Positions 38,220 to 48,481 are shown, counted from the first letter of the stretch. The stretch is DNA of 64,000 nt from a marine gamma proteobacterium HTCC2080 (GCA_000169115.1 AAVV01000003.1:186001-250000); one strand, 5' to 3'. Made by a program: numbers and translations. The notes: generated by a model not told the origin, from the sequence alone.

Positions 38220-38558
38220 GGTATAAGCCTCTTTATGTTGGAGCTTCAGATTGCAAAACGCGAGACTACCCGAAAGCCCCCTTGAGAATCTTGGGAATTT
38301 TTGGCTGGCTTGGTGAAAACTTAGCGGCGCTATCAGTGGGTTTATGTCGGCCGGGGCCCGTGGCAGCGTCATTGTTCGCCCAAAATATTCGATAGTACTC
38401 GGTCTGTTGGTTAGGCTTCAGCGGCTATACGGCTCGCTGATTGTCAGCCAGCAGATCATCGATGGATTTGTCATACCCTAGTAGCGACTGATCAAAATAA
38501 TTTTTTTCTGGTGGTGGTTTATCGGTGACAGAGATTTTTCAGCGCGTAAACTGGCCCT
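38220..38558. other. argA / GspE-like divergent intergenic region
   Basis: 339 bp without a gene. The part up to 38372 is an open upstream extension of argA with no family similarity. AT-rich sequence at about 38490-38507 (AAAATAATTTTTTT) and a TTGTCA at 38468-38473 could belong to promoters for the ATPase gene, but no well-spaced pair is seen. Confidence 0.4.
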
Positions 38559-40328
38559 ATGACTGATCATATGATGATACCTCCAGAGTCCCGCCTAGAC
38601 ATGATAGGCCTTGCCGAAGGACTAACACGAGCCGGCCGGTTATCGGCTAAAGATTTGGTGCGGCTCAAATCCATGCGGCAGATGCGCCTCGCTCCACTTC
38701 CGTTCCTAGCTGAGCAAAAGCTACCTGATTCAAGAGCCCCAGGTGAGGTTCTGGATATGGCTGCGCTATTAGATTTTCTTGCTCAGGAAACCGGGCAGGG
38801 GGTCTTCGATATTGACCCGCTCAAAATTGATTCCAAGGCGGTTGCTGAAGTCATGTCTGAAGCTTTCGCAGAGCGCCATCAAATTCTTGCCGTCGCTGTT
38901 GATGCTATGGCGATCACGATTGCGAGTAGCGAGCCCTGGATTACTGGCTGGGTGCGGGATCTTGAACATGCAACTCGACTGCCAATTCGTAGGGTGCTGG
39001 CAGACCCTCGAGACATAGCTCGATACACGAAAGAGTTTTATGTGATGGCACGCTCGGTTCAGGGAGCCCGAGCGCTCAATCGCGGCGAAGGCGGCAATTT
39101 GGTAAACCTAGAGGCCATGGTGCAGCTAGGCGGCAAGTCGGAACTCGATGCCAACGATCAGCATATCGTTAGCGTTGTCGACTGGCTTTTACAATATGCT
39201 TTTGAGCAGCGCGCTAGCGATATCCATATTGAACCTCGGCGAGAGTTAGGGAATGTCCGTTTTCGTATCGATGGCGTGCTTCATAAGGTTTACGAGTTGC
39301 CTGCTACAGTCGCATCGGCGGTGACCAGTCGGTTTAAAATTCTCGGGCGTTTAGATGTAGCAGAAAAGCGCCGCCCTCAGGATGGGCGCTTGAAAACTCG
39401 GACACCCGAGGGCAATGAGGTAGAGCTGCGTCTCTCAACGCTACCAACGGCATTTGGTGAGAAATTGGTCATGCGCATTTTTGATCCGGATGTGTTGCTA
39501 AAAAGCTTTGAGGAGCTGGGCTTACGCGGTAGCGATGACGAGCGCTGGCAGAATATCACTGAGCAGGGCACGGGTATCGTTCTCGTAACGGGCCCCACTG
39601 GCTCAGGAAAAACCACCACGCTTTATTCCACCCTGCGGCAGCTCGCAAACGCGGATGTCAATGTTTGCACCATCGAGGACCCGATCGAAATGGTAGAGCC
39701 CGCATTCAATCAAATGCAGGTGAACACCGCTATCGAGTTAGATTTTGCCTCAGGCGTCCGTGCCCTGATGCGGCAAGACCCAGACATCATTATGGTCGGT
39801 GAAATTCGCGATCTGGAAACCGCTAATATGGCTATTCAGGCCGCACTTACCGGACATTTGGTGCTCAGTACTCTCCATACCAATGACTCTCCCAGTGCGA
39901 TTTCACGATTGGTGGAGTTGGGGGTCCCCGCGTTTTTAATTCGTGCCACGGTTCGGGGTGTTATGTCGCAACGTCTCGTAAGAACGCTTTGTCGTCACTG
40001 CAAGCAACTTGAGCCTACCGACATTGACGGTTGGCAATCATTAGTGGGGGATTATCCGGTTGTTATGCCTGAGGCACTTTATCGCCCGGTGGGCTGCAAG
40101 GCTTGTAGAGATACGGGCTATCGTGGCCGCGAGGGTATTTATGAGGTGCTTGTGGCTGATGCAGGTGTGCAAAACGTGATCACCGATAGTCATGATATTC
40201 GTCAAATTCGAGAGCGATCTGTGGTTGCGGGCATGATGCCGCTCAGAGTGGCCGGCGCTGAAAAAATTGCTCGAGGTGAGACGACACTCGAAGAGGTTAT
40301 GCGCGTAGCGCCCGCTCTTGATGACTGA
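38559..40328 (+). CDS. GspE/PilB-type secretion or pilus ATPase
   Basis: Hexameric AAA-type traffic ATPase (589 aa). An N-terminal MshEN/T2SSE_N-like domain (about 1-160) is followed by the ATPase core: Walker A GPTGSGKTTTLYSTL, Asp box CTIEDPIEM, Walker B region DPDIIMVGEIRDLETANMAIQAALTGH and the tetracysteine zinc element CRHC ... CKAC (GCKACRDTGYRGREGIYEV). No other type II secretion or type IV pilus genes are nearby, so its partner machine is unknown. It overlaps glnE by 8 bp, so its transcript continues into glnE. Confidence 0.9.
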   Translation: MTDHMMIPPESRLDMIGLAEGLTRAGRLSAKDLVRLKSMRQMRLAPLPFLAEQKLPDSRAPGEVLDMAALLDFLAQETGQGVFDIDPLKIDSKAVAEVMSEAFAERHQILAVAVDAMAITIASSEPWITGWVRDLEHATRLPIRRVLADPRDIARYTKEFYVMARSVQGARALNRGEGGNLVNLEAMVQLGGKSELDANDQHIVSVVDWLLQYAFEQRASDIHIEPRRELGNVRFRIDGVLHKVYELPATVASAVTSRFKILGRLDVAEKRRPQDGRLKTRTPEGNEVELRLSTLPTAFGEKLVMRIFDPDVLLKSFEELGLRGSDDERWQNITEQGTGIVLVTGPTGSGKTTTLYSTLRQLANADVNVCTIEDPIEMVEPAFNQMQVNTAIELDFASGVRALMRQDPDIIMVGEIRDLETANMAIQAALTGHLVLSTLHTNDSPSAISRLVELGVPAFLIRATVRGVMSQRLVRTLCRHCKQLEPTDIDGWQSLVGDYPVVMPEALYRPVGCKACRDTGYRGREGIYEVLVADAGVQNVITDSHDIRQIRERSVVAGMMPLRVAGAEKIARGETTLEEVMRVAPALDD

Positions 40329-43221
40329 GCAAACTTTGGTGCCTCAGCCCCTTGCCGCCGCGCTTGCGAAAAGTTGGGAATATTTTACCGAGCAGCTTGA
40401 GGGTCCTCTGTGGGCTCGGCTGCAAACGGTATTGGGCGACCCCACCTTGTCCGCTGATTTTGATCGGCTTTTGGCAACCAGTGAATTTTTTCGAGATCAG
40501 TTTATCCGTCACCATAATTGGGCGTTGACTGAGCTAGAGGCTGGACGATTGTTTCAGCACAGTGATCTTGAGGCAGCGTCTTGGGAGGTTGCGCTGCAGG
40601 CGCTAGTCATCGACAACACCAGCGATGATGACGTCATGTCAGCCCTACGGATTTTTCGTAATCGGCAAATGTTAAGCATTGTCGCTTGTGAATTATCAGG
40701 TCGCGTCACTCTTGCGGAGACGTTTGAGGCGTTAACACGGTTGGCCGATGTCACGATTCAGTTTTCGGTGCGTTGGGCTACTGCGAAACTGTCTCAGAGA
40801 TTTGGTACTCCCTTTGGCGAGTGGTCTGGCGAGGCTCAAGAGTTAGTGGTCTTGGGTATGGGTAAGCTTGGTGGCGGTGAACTTAATCTGTCTTCAGATA
40901 TCGACCTTATCTTTGCTTACCCGGAAGCAGGTGAAACTCAGGGCGGCAAAAAAAAGCTGAGTAATCAGGAGTTTTTTATTCGGGTCGGTCAGCTTGTCAT
41001 CAAGTTGTTAGATGCTAAAACAGTCGATGGCTTTGTTTTTCGTGTAGATATGCGCTTACGTCCCTTTGGTAGCAGCGGGCCTTTGGTCGTAAATTACAAC
41101 GCTCTAGAAGTTTACTACCAGCAACATGGTCGCGACTGGGAGCGTTACGCCATGATCAAGGCACGAGTGATCACGGGGTCAGCTGAAAATCAAAAGCCCC
41201 TAGAGGATTTAAAGCGCGCCTTTGTTTATCGTCGCTATACCGATTACGGCGCCTTGCACGCGTTGAGAGAGATGCGAGAAATGATTGCTGCCGAAACCTT
41301 GCGCAGCAATTTGCAAACCAACATCAAGCGCGGTTACGGCGGCATTCGAGAAATAGAATTTATTGTTCAGTGTAAACAGCTTATCCACGGCGGACGGCAT
41401 CCCGAATTGCAAGTTCGGCCTCTGGAATTGGCTTATCAGTGCCTTGCAGACCTTGATTTTATTAGTGTTGAAGATCGACAGGGGCTGATCGATGCCTATC
41501 GTTTTTTGAGGCGTCTCGAAAATATTCTTCAGGGGCTATGCGATACCCAGACGCAGGAGTTGCCTGGTGATGCCATCACACAGGCGCAGGTAGCCCTGTT
41601 GATGGGTTACTCCGATTGGGCGGCCATGATCGTAAGCTGCGAAGCTGTGCGTCAGCGCGTATCGGGGTACTTCCATAGTTTGGTAACCCTCCCTGAGGAC
41701 CAGTCGTTGGAAGTTGCGGCTTCGGTTGGCGTGCAGTATGCCGATTTATCCCCCGAAGCTCTGGCGGCGTTGGGATACCGTGATGCTAGTACGACTTGGG
41801 CGACCGTGGAAACTTTTATGAGCGGTGGTCGCGTTCAGGCGGTGCAATCAGAAAGTCGCCATCGCCTCGAAGCGTTCTTACCCCAATTGATCTCCGTTTC
41901 AGCTGAGACCGACAACCCTGACCTTGCCATTACTCGCACCTTACCTTTCGTCAGTGCTGTGCTGCGGCGTAGCGCTTATCTTGTGATGATGACCGAGCAC
42001 CCGCAGGCATTAGAGCAGCTTGTCTCACTCAACGTGGCAAGTCCGTGGATCGCCCACAAGCTCGCTCAGCGTCCAGAGTTGGTTGAAGAGCTCCTTCACG
42101 AAGATCGACTTTATCGAGCGCCCAATCGCAGTGAAATGGGTGCTTTAGTGCAGGATCAGCTGCTGCGAGTGCCTGAGGATGATCTAGAGCAACAGATGCA
42201 CGCGATGGCGGGCATTAAAGATGCGGTTGTTTTAAGAGTAGCGGCTAGCGAGCTTAATGGTTCGCTGCCAGTCATGGTGGCCAGCGATAATCTCACCTTC
42301 CTTGCTGAAGTTATGGTGAATCAAGCTATTCAAGTTGCTCGAGCAGAGCTGGTTACCCGCCACGGAGAACCTCAGGGAGATGACGCCGGGTTTGCTGTCA
42401 TGGGTTATGGAAAGCTCGGTGGTATTGAGCTGGGTTACGGCTCTGATCTTGATCTGGTCTTCGTTTATGACGGTGGACGAGGTACGACGTCGGGTCCGAA
42501 AGTAATCGAGAATACGCGGTTTTTCACACGTCTTGCCCAGCGTGTGGTGCACGTACTCTCCACTAACGTCGCTCAGGGTCGGCTGTATGAAGTTGATCTG
42601 CGCCTACGACCCGACGGCGGCTCGGGTTTACCCTGCGTAACCTTAGGCAGCTTTCAAAAATATCAGCACGAATCGGCATGGACCTGGGAACATCAGGCTC
42701 TAGTACGGGCGCGGCCCGTAGCAGGCTCGGCAGATTTGTGCCATCAGCTCGAGGCTTTGCGACTGGAAATATTACGACAGCCCAGATCGGATATGGGGCT
42801 GCGTGATGCGGTGGTTTCTATGCGTATGCGGATGTTTGGGGGTGCTGAGAGCCGCCTGGATGCGGGTCCTGACGAATTTGATATTAAGCGTGATCCGGGT
42901 GGTATTGTTGATATTGAATTTGTGGTGCAATTTTTAGTGCTTCAACATGCTGCCGCTCATCCCGACCTCGCACAGGCGACCGATGTCGTTAATTTGCTCA
43001 GCGCCCTCGTTGATCATGACTTGCTGTCAGCGCAAGATGCCGACACACTGCGTACTGCGTATTTGGTGTACCGCGCCGAGGTGCATCGTGCCGTTCTTGA
43101 AGATGTAGACTTGGTGGGTAAACGTTCAAAATTTATGCAACAACTTGTTGCGGTGACCCAGATCAGGGATGAGATCTTACCCGGTCTGCCTGCACTAGAA
43201 ATTGATGTAGCTAATGGTTAA
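40321..43221 (+). CDS. glnE: bifunctional glutamine synthetase adenylyltransferase/adenylyl-removase
   Basis: Controls glutamine synthetase by adenylylation and deadenylylation in response to PII and glutamine (966 aa). There are two nucleotidyltransferase domains, each with the GxGKLGG...SDxDL motif: GMGKLGGGELNLSSDIDLIF in the N-terminal (removase) half and GYGKLGGIELGYGSDLDLVF in the C-terminal (adenylyltransferase) half, joined by helical regulatory segments. Start ATG 40321 lies inside the ATPase gene; a TTG directly before it is in frame. It is followed 11 bp later by ilvE, a glnE-ilvE order known from pseudomonads. Confidence 0.98.
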   Translation: MTEQTLVPQPLAAALAKSWEYFTEQLEGPLWARLQTVLGDPTLSADFDRLLATSEFFRDQFIRHHNWALTELEAGRLFQHSDLEAASWEVALQALVIDNTSDDDVMSALRIFRNRQMLSIVACELSGRVTLAETFEALTRLADVTIQFSVRWATAKLSQRFGTPFGEWSGEAQELVVLGMGKLGGGELNLSSDIDLIFAYPEAGETQGGKKKLSNQEFFIRVGQLVIKLLDAKTVDGFVFRVDMRLRPFGSSGPLVVNYNALEVYYQQHGRDWERYAMIKARVITGSAENQKPLEDLKRAFVYRRYTDYGALHALREMREMIAAETLRSNLQTNIKRGYGGIREIEFIVQCKQLIHGGRHPELQVRPLELAYQCLADLDFISVEDRQGLIDAYRFLRRLENILQGLCDTQTQELPGDAITQAQVALLMGYSDWAAMIVSCEAVRQRVSGYFHSLVTLPEDQSLEVAASVGVQYADLSPEALAALGYRDASTTWATVETFMSGGRVQAVQSESRHRLEAFLPQLISVSAETDNPDLAITRTLPFVSAVLRRSAYLVMMTEHPQALEQLVSLNVASPWIAHKLAQRPELVEELLHEDRLYRAPNRSEMGALVQDQLLRVPEDDLEQQMHAMAGIKDAVVLRVAASELNGSLPVMVASDNLTFLAEVMVNQAIQVARAELVTRHGEPQGDDAGFAVMGYGKLGGIELGYGSDLDLVFVYDGGRGTTSGPKVIENTRFFTRLAQRVVHVLSTNVAQGRLYEVDLRLRPDGGSGLPCVTLGSFQKYQHESAWTWEHQALVRARPVAGSADLCHQLEALRLEILRQPRSDMGLRDAVVSMRMRMFGGAESRLDAGPDEFDIKRDPGGIVDIEFVVQFLVLQHAAAHPDLAQATDVVNLLSALVDHDLLSAQDADTLRTAYLVYRAEVHRAVLEDVDLVGKRSKFMQQLVAVTQIRDEILPGLPALEIDVANG

Positions 43222-43232
43222 GAGGAAATAAC

Positions 43233-44162
43233 ATGGACCTGTCTAAACTGAGCGGAAAAATTTGGCTCGACGGTGAGCTCGTGCCCTGGCAGGAGGCAAA
43301 GGTGCATGTTTTGACCCACACCTTTCACTACGGCGTTGGTGTTTTTGAAGGCGTCCGTGCCTACAGCACACCCGATCAAGGCACTTGTATATTTCGATTA
43401 AAAGAGCACACCGATCGCCTGTTTCGCTCTGCAAAAATTTTGCAGATGAATATGCCTTGGGACAAAGACGCTTTAAACGAGGCCCAACGCGAGGTGGTTC
43501 GAGTTAACGGTCTCGAGGAAGGTTATTTGCGCCCGATGTGTTTTTTAGGGTCAGAGGGGATGGGCTTGCGGGCCGACAATTTAAAAACCCATGTCATGAT
43601 CGCAGCTTGGCCCTGGCCTTCTTATATGGACCCTGAGGCTCGGGATCGCGGTATCGCCGTGCGCACATCAAGCTACACTCGCCATCACGTCAATATTACG
43701 ATGTGTAAAGCCAAGGCTAACGGCAATTACATCAACTCTATCCTAGCTCTGCGCGAGGCCATTGATAGTGGCTGCGAAGAAGCGCTTATGCTCGATAACG
43801 AGGGTTATGTCGCCGAGGGAAGTGGTGAAAACTTTTTTATGGTGCGTGATGGCGTTATTTACACTCCGGACCTGACATCCTGTCTCGAAGGCATCACCCG
43901 CGATGCTATTTTTAAAATAGCCCACGATGAAGGGTATGAAGTTCGCGAAAGGCGTATCACACGGGACGAAGTTTATATCTGTGATGAGGCGTTTTTCACC
44001 GGCACCGCAGCAGAGGTGGTGCCCGTAAGGGAGCTTGATAACCGTCAGGTCGGTGCGGGTGGCCGCGGCCCCATCACCGAAAAGCTTCAGAGCATCTACT
44101 TCCAAAGCGTTCGCGGTGAGCATGCTCGGTATCGTGATTGGTTAACCCCGGTTACTGATTGA
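43233..44162 (+). CDS. ilvE: branched-chain amino acid aminotransferase
   Basis: PLP-dependent fold-type IV aminotransferase (309 aa) for the last step of Leu, Ile and Val synthesis. Diagnostic elements are FHYGVGVFEGVRAYS, the PLP-lysine segment CKAKANGNYINS, EALMLDNEGYVAEGSGENFFMV and the phosphate-binding FFTGTAAEVVPVREL. The SD AGAGGAA lies just upstream of the ATG. It works with LeuA and IlvD encoded earlier in the window. Confidence 0.97.
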   Translation: MDLSKLSGKIWLDGELVPWQEAKVHVLTHTFHYGVGVFEGVRAYSTPDQGTCIFRLKEHTDRLFRSAKILQMNMPWDKDALNEAQREVVRVNGLEEGYLRPMCFLGSEGMGLRADNLKTHVMIAAWPWPSYMDPEARDRGIAVRTSSYTRHHVNITMCKAKANGNYINSILALREAIDSGCEEALMLDNEGYVAEGSGENFFMVRDGVIYTPDLTSCLEGITRDAIFKIAHDEGYEVRERRITRDEVYICDEAFFTGTAAEVVPVRELDNRQVGAGGRGPITEKLQSIYFQSVRGEHARYRDWLTPVTD

Positions 44163-44201
44163 CGATCGCTTCGTCAGGCACCGCTTAATATAAGGTTGGT
44201 T

Positions 44202-45029
44202 ATGACTCAGGCACATTTTGAAACACTGACCTCGGGTATTCGCTATCGACACTGGCAGCCTGCGGCGAAGCCTCGTGCCACCATTTTGTTAATTCATGGG
44301 CTGGGGGAGCACAGCGGGCGCTATCAAGGGGTTGCAGCTGCCCTGACCGCTCGGGGTTTTGCCGTCGTGGCCCCGGATCACTTGGGCCACGGCGAGTCAC
44401 CTGGGCACCGTGTGTTTGTAAACCACTTTGATGACTATTTAGCGGGAGTTCGAGATTGCCGTCAGGTGCTGGCGCAGAGCTATCCCGACTTACCTTGTTT
44501 TGTCTTAGGTCACAGCATGGGGGGGCTTATTACGGGCCGGCTCTTGCTTGAAGACCAAGGCCAGTACCACGGTGCGCTATTGAGTGGCCCCGCATTTGCG
44601 GCGGCTGAAGTACCGCCGGCGCCGGTTATGTGGATTGGGCGTTTGCTCGCAAAACTCATGCCTCGCGCAGGCATGTTGGCCCTTGACGGCTCTGGGGTTA
44701 GTCGTGATGCGGAGGTGGTGGCCGCCTACGAAGCTGATCCTCTGGTAAATCACGGGAAGGTCACTGCGGGCTTGGGCATTGCGCTTTTTGACGCCATGGA
44801 TCGCGTTATGACAGAGGCGGGCTCGATTACATTGCCCATGCTCATTATGCACGGCGGCGCTGATACGCTAGCCGCGCCCATAGGTTCCGAGACCTTCGCA
44901 GCTAAGGTTGGCGCTTCAGATTTAACCCTCAAAGTTTTGCCCGGTCTCTATCATGAGATTTTCAACGAACCCGAAGGCGAGGAAATTATTGGTCAGTATG
45001 CCGATTGGATAGAGGCTCGCCTGCCTTGA
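44202..45029 (+). CDS. alpha/beta hydrolase, monoacylglycerol lipase-like
   Basis: Serine hydrolase (275 aa) of the Hydrolase_4 / lysophospholipase group. The oxyanion region LLIHGLGEHSGRY and the nucleophile Ser105 in LGHSMGGL are clear; the acid in HGGADTLAAP and the His in GLYHEIFNEPE complete the triad. No signal peptide, so cytoplasmic. ATG 44202 has AAGG 7 nt upstream; a TTG at 44196 is in frame. Its stop overlaps the rfbD start (TGATG), so it may be co-transcribed with the rhamnose genes; its real substrate is unknown. Confidence 0.88.
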   Translation: MTQAHFETLTSGIRYRHWQPAAKPRATILLIHGLGEHSGRYQGVAAALTARGFAVVAPDHLGHGESPGHRVFVNHFDDYLAGVRDCRQVLAQSYPDLPCFVLGHSMGGLITGRLLLEDQGQYHGALLSGPAFAAAEVPPAPVMWIGRLLAKLMPRAGMLALDGSGVSRDAEVVAAYEADPLVNHGKVTAGLGIALFDAMDRVMTEAGSITLPMLIMHGGADTLAAPIGSETFAAKVGASDLTLKVLPGLYHEIFNEPEGEEIIGQYADWIEARLP

Positions 45030-45907
45030 TGTCAAAGGCTCTGGTCTGTGGTGCGGGAGGGCAACTGGGCCAAGAGTTAGTTTTGACCTGCCCCGAGCAG
45101 TGCCAAGCTATACCTATGACGCGATCAATGTTGGACATCGCCGATCCTACTCAGGTGGCAAAAGCGCTGGATGACGCTGAGCCTACTTGGGTGATAAATG
45201 CAGCAGCTTTTACCGCTGTCGACGCCGCAGAGTCAGAACCGGAGTTGGCACACTATGTTAATGCCAAAGGTCCCGAAGTTCTTGCGCTGCAGTGTCGAGA
45301 GCGCAATATTCGTTTTCTACACGTCTCTACAGATTTTGTTTTCGACGGGACGCAAGGCCACCCTTATGCCCCCTATACTGAACCAAACCCACTAGGTGTT
45401 TACGGTCGCAGCAAGTTAGATGGGGAGAGTGCTGTAGTGGCTGCGGGAGGCAGCCCGGTAATTTTGAGAACAGGTTGGGTGTACTCCCGTCACGGCGGTA
45501 ATTTTGTGAAAACTATGTTGCGCTTAATAGCCGAGCGAGAGCAGCTGTCGGTAGTAGAGGATCAGATCGGTACGCCAACCTGGGCCCGGGGACTGGCATT
45601 GGCGTGTTGGGGCTTAGCCGACCATGGCGACGCATCGGGTATATATCATTGGAGCGATGCTGGGGCCTGCAGCTGGTATGACTTTGCCGCTGCTATTCGT
45701 GACATCGCGCTTGAATTGGGCCTGCTTCGCCAAGCGGCGACTCTGTTGCCGATACCTGCGTCCCAGTACCCTACCCCAGCTCAGCGCCCGGCTTACAGCG
45801 TGTTGGATAAGACTTTGACACGGAATCTGCTGGGCCATTCCGGCCATCATTGGACAAGTCAGTTACGTGCAATGCTTATCGACCTGCAACAAAAAGAGAA
45901 GCAGTAG
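45029..45907 (+). CDS. rfbD: dTDP-4-dehydrorhamnose reductase
   Basis: Last step of dTDP-L-rhamnose synthesis (292 aa, SDR family). The NAD(P) site is CGAGGQLGQEL, the catalytic Tyr-Lys pair is in YGRSKLDGE, and STDFVFDG is the conserved third motif. Start ATG 45029 overlaps the hydrolase stop by one base; the longer frame from 45005 lies inside that gene. It is followed 2 bp later by rfbB. Confidence 0.96.
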   Translation: MSKALVCGAGGQLGQELVLTCPEQCQAIPMTRSMLDIADPTQVAKALDDAEPTWVINAAAFTAVDAAESEPELAHYVNAKGPEVLALQCRERNIRFLHVSTDFVFDGTQGHPYAPYTEPNPLGVYGRSKLDGESAVVAAGGSPVILRTGWVYSRHGGNFVKTMLRLIAEREQLSVVEDQIGTPTWARGLALACWGLADHGDASGIYHWSDAGACSWYDFAAAIRDIALELGLLRQAATLLPIPASQYPTPAQRPAYSVLDKTLTRNLLGHSGHHWTSQLRAMLIDLQQKEKQ

Positions 45908-45909
45908 CT

Positions 45910-46974
45910 ATGACACGGTCTTTAATGGTCACTGGAGCCGCAGGGTTTATCGGCGCTAACTTCGTTTATCACTGGGTTCAGGCGCACCCCAACGATACCG
46001 TAGTGGCTTACGATGCTCTGACTTATGCAGGTAATCGAGCCAGTCTGGCACCCCTTGAGGCTTCTGGACAGCTGCATTTCGTGCAGGGCGATATCTGTGA
46101 CGGTGACCGGGTCAGTCAGACCTTGGTTAATTATGACGTCGATACTTTGGTGCACTTCGCCGCTGAGAGTCACGTTGATCGCTCTATAACTGGGCCTGAT
46201 GCTTTTATTCAAACTAATCTAGTGGGCACCCACACTCTATTGGCAGCGGCTCGTACTCATTGGCTGTCGGGAACGGGTCGCCCTCACCGCTTTCATCACG
46301 TGTCCACCGACGAGGTATTTGGCTCACTAACTCGTGATGCGCCAGCTTTTACCGAAGACCTACGCTACGAGCCCAACTCACCCTACTCAGCTAGCAAGGC
46401 GGGAAGCGATCACTTAGTGCGGGCTTACCACCATACTTACGGATTGGACGTCACCACCAGTAATTGCTCCAACAACTATGGCCCCTTCCATTTTCCTGAA
46501 AAATTGATCCCCCTTTGCTTGACCAACATTTTGGACGGCCGACCCTTGCCGGTTTACGGCGATGGTACAAATATTCGCGACTGGCTTTATGTTGTCGATC
46601 ACGCCCGCGGTATTGATCGGGTGATTGATTCGGGTAAATCGGGAGAGACTTATAATATTGGTGGCAATAATGAGTGGGCAAATCTTGCGATTGTGGAGCT
46701 TCTTTGTGACCATCTTGATGCGTGTTTTGCGTCTGAGCCAGGTCTGGCCGCGCGTTTTCCGAAGTCCCCTGCTGTGAATCGAGAGTCGCGGGGGCTGATT
46801 CAGTTTGTCGACGACCGAGCAGGTCATGATTGGCGCTACGCTATCGACGCAAACAAGATTGAAAAAGAATTAGGTTTTGTACCTAGCGAAACTTTTGAAA
46901 CGGGTATCGCCAAAACGCTTAATTGGTATTTAGACAATGAAGACTGGTGGCGGCCATTGCTACAACGCGCCTGA
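45910..46974 (+). CDS. rfbB: dTDP-glucose 4,6-dehydratase
   Basis: Extended SDR enzyme (354 aa) making dTDP-4-keto-6-deoxyglucose. It has the NAD site TGAAGFIGANF, STDEVFGSL with the catalytic Asp-Glu pair, the YSASKAGSDHLV active site and SNNYGPFHFPEKLIPL. The start ATG at 45910 is 2 bp after rfbD; longer in-frame starts lie within rfbD. It is convergent with rfbC, with a 45-bp gap that has no clear terminator. Confidence 0.97.
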   Translation: MTRSLMVTGAAGFIGANFVYHWVQAHPNDTVVAYDALTYAGNRASLAPLEASGQLHFVQGDICDGDRVSQTLVNYDVDTLVHFAAESHVDRSITGPDAFIQTNLVGTHTLLAAARTHWLSGTGRPHRFHHVSTDEVFGSLTRDAPAFTEDLRYEPNSPYSASKAGSDHLVRAYHHTYGLDVTTSNCSNNYGPFHFPEKLIPLCLTNILDGRPLPVYGDGTNIRDWLYVVDHARGIDRVIDSGKSGETYNIGGNNEWANLAIVELLCDHLDACFASEPGLAARFPKSPAVNRESRGLIQFVDDRAGHDWRYAIDANKIEKELGFVPSETFETGIAKTLNWYLDNEDWWRPLLQRA

Positions 46975-47019
46975 TACAACTTGCTGTTGGGAAATTACGA
47001 CAGTGCAGAAAGCCAGAGA

Positions 47020-47571
47020 TTAAAACTCAAACTTGGGAATTTCAGACCAACTCAGGGCACTGGCGTCTTTGGCTGATAGCTCCGGGTTTTCCCCGTTGAC
47101 CAAAGGCCATTGAATGTTGATGTGGGCATCGTTCCAGGCAAGGCTGACTTCGCTTTGGGGATGGTAATAGTCAGTGCATTTGTAAAGAAAATCAGCGGAT
47201 TCAGAAACCACATAGAAACCATGAGCAAAGCCTGAGGGCACCCAAAGTTGAGTTTTATTTTCGGCACTGAGCAGGCAGCCGAACCATTGACCGAAGGTTG
47301 CAGAGTTGGTGCGCAAATCAACAGTAACATCATAAACCGACCCGCTGATTACCCTTACTAATTTACCCTGAGGCTGCTGGGTCTGAAAGTGTAAGCCGCG
47401 GAGTATGCCCTGTCGCGAGCGGGAGTGGTTGTCCTGCACAAAATCAGAGGGTATGCCGGCCTCAGCGAAGGCGCAGCGATTCCAGCTCTCAAGGAAAAAC
47501 CCGCGATCGTCACCAAACACCTTAGGTTTAATAAGCATAACTCCGGATAGCGGTGTCGTTTCAACATCCAT
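47020..47571 (-). CDS. rfbC: dTDP-4-dehydrorhamnose 3,5-epimerase
   Basis: Cupin-fold epimerase (183 aa) of the rhamnose pathway. It has [17 protein letters not shown] near the N-terminus, the catalytic His region [12 protein letters not shown] and [15 protein letters not shown]. The true start ([16 protein letters not shown], 47571) overlaps the rfbA end by 11 bp; the longer open frame to 47739 runs inside rfbA. It forms the minus-strand pair rfbA-rfbC. Confidence 0.96.
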   Translation of the reverse strand: MDVETTPLSGVMLIKPKVFGDDRGFFLESWNRCAFAEAGIPSDFVQDNHSRSRQGILRGLHFQTQQPQGKLVRVISGSVYDVTVDLRTNSATFGQWFGCLLSAENKTQLWVPSGFAHGFYVVSESADFLYKCTDYYHPQSEVSLAWNDAHINIQWPLVNGENPELSAKDASALSWSEIPKFEF

Positions 47572-48481
47572 CCAAATCAGTCCTTGTATCGCGCAGTAAA
47601 CCTTCAAGATAGACGCCATAACCGCTCTTGGCGAGGGGCTTGGCAAGGGCCAAAAGCTGGTCGGCGTCGATATAGCCCATACGATAGGCGATTTCTTCAG
47701 GGCAGGCGATCTTGAGTCCCTGCCGCTCTTCGACAACACGAATAAAATTAGCCGCGTCGAGCAGCGAGTTGTGAGTACCGGTATCCAGCCACGCTGTGCC
47801 TCGAGACATTACCTCGACCGCAAGGTTTCCCTGTTCCAGATAGGTGCGATTAACATCGGTAATTTCCAATTCACCTCTGGCTGATGGCTGAATATTGCGT
47901 GCAATATCGACAACGTCGTTGTCATAAAAATAAAGACCTGTAACTGCATAGTTCGACCTGGCTACCTCGGGTTTTTCCTCAATACTAATAGCTTGGCCTG
48001 AGCCATCGAACTCCACCACGCCGTATCGTTCGGGATCATTGACGTAATAAGCAAAAACCGACGCGCCGGCCTTTCTCTGCGCAGCAAGACACAATTTTTC
48101 CGTTAAACCACCCCCGTAAAAAATGTTGTCTCCCAGCACCAGGGCCGTGGGCGCATTGCCTATAAAGTCTGCCCCCAGAATAAAGGCCTGAGCAAGGCCA
48201 TCGGGGCTGGGTTGTACGGTGTAGCTGATGTTGAGTCCCCACCGATCTCCGTTCCCCAGAAGGTCAGCGAAAGCCGACTGATCCCGGGGCGTAGTAATAA
48301 TCAAAATATCCCGTATGCCCGCTAGCATTAGGGTGGCTAGGGGATAGTAAATCATGGGCTTGTCATAGATCGGCATAAGTTGCTTGCTGACCGTGCTGGT
48401 GAGTGGGTGCAGCCGCGTGCCGGACCCTCCCGCAAGTATGATTCCCTTGTAAGCTGTGTTGTGCATGTTTAGTCGCACCAT
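47561..48481 (-). CDS. rfbA: glucose-1-phosphate thymidylyltransferase
   Basis: First enzyme of dTDP-rhamnose synthesis (306 aa), joining dTTP and glucose-1-phosphate. The nucleotide loop is [13 protein letters not shown] with the catalytic Lys in [16 protein letters not shown], followed by [14 protein letters not shown] and [16 protein letters not shown]. Two starts are possible, 48481 (MVRLNMHNT) and 48466 (MHNTAYKG); neither has a strong SD. It is transcribed away from the GT4 operon. Confidence 0.96.
   Translation of the reverse strand: MVRLNMHNTAYKGIILAGGSGTRLHPLTSTVSKQLMPIYDKPMIYYPLATLMLAGIRDILIITTPRDQSAFADLLGNGDRWGLNISYTVQPSPDGLAQAFILGADFIGNAPTALVLGDNIFYGGGLTEKLCLAAQRKAGASVFAYYVNDPERYGVVEFDGSGQAISIEEKPEVARSNYAVTGLYFYDNDVVDIARNIQPSARGELEITDVNRTYLEQGNLAVEVMSRGTAWLDTGTHNSLLDAANFIRVVEERQGLKIACPEEIAYRMGYIDADQLLALAKPLAKSGYGVYLEGLLRDTRTDLDGC

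Noticed and set aside
38220-38372. Upstream extension of argA to an ATG at 38372
   Set aside because: Extra 51 residues do not resemble ArgA; the TTG at 38219 has a good SD and the family N-terminus.
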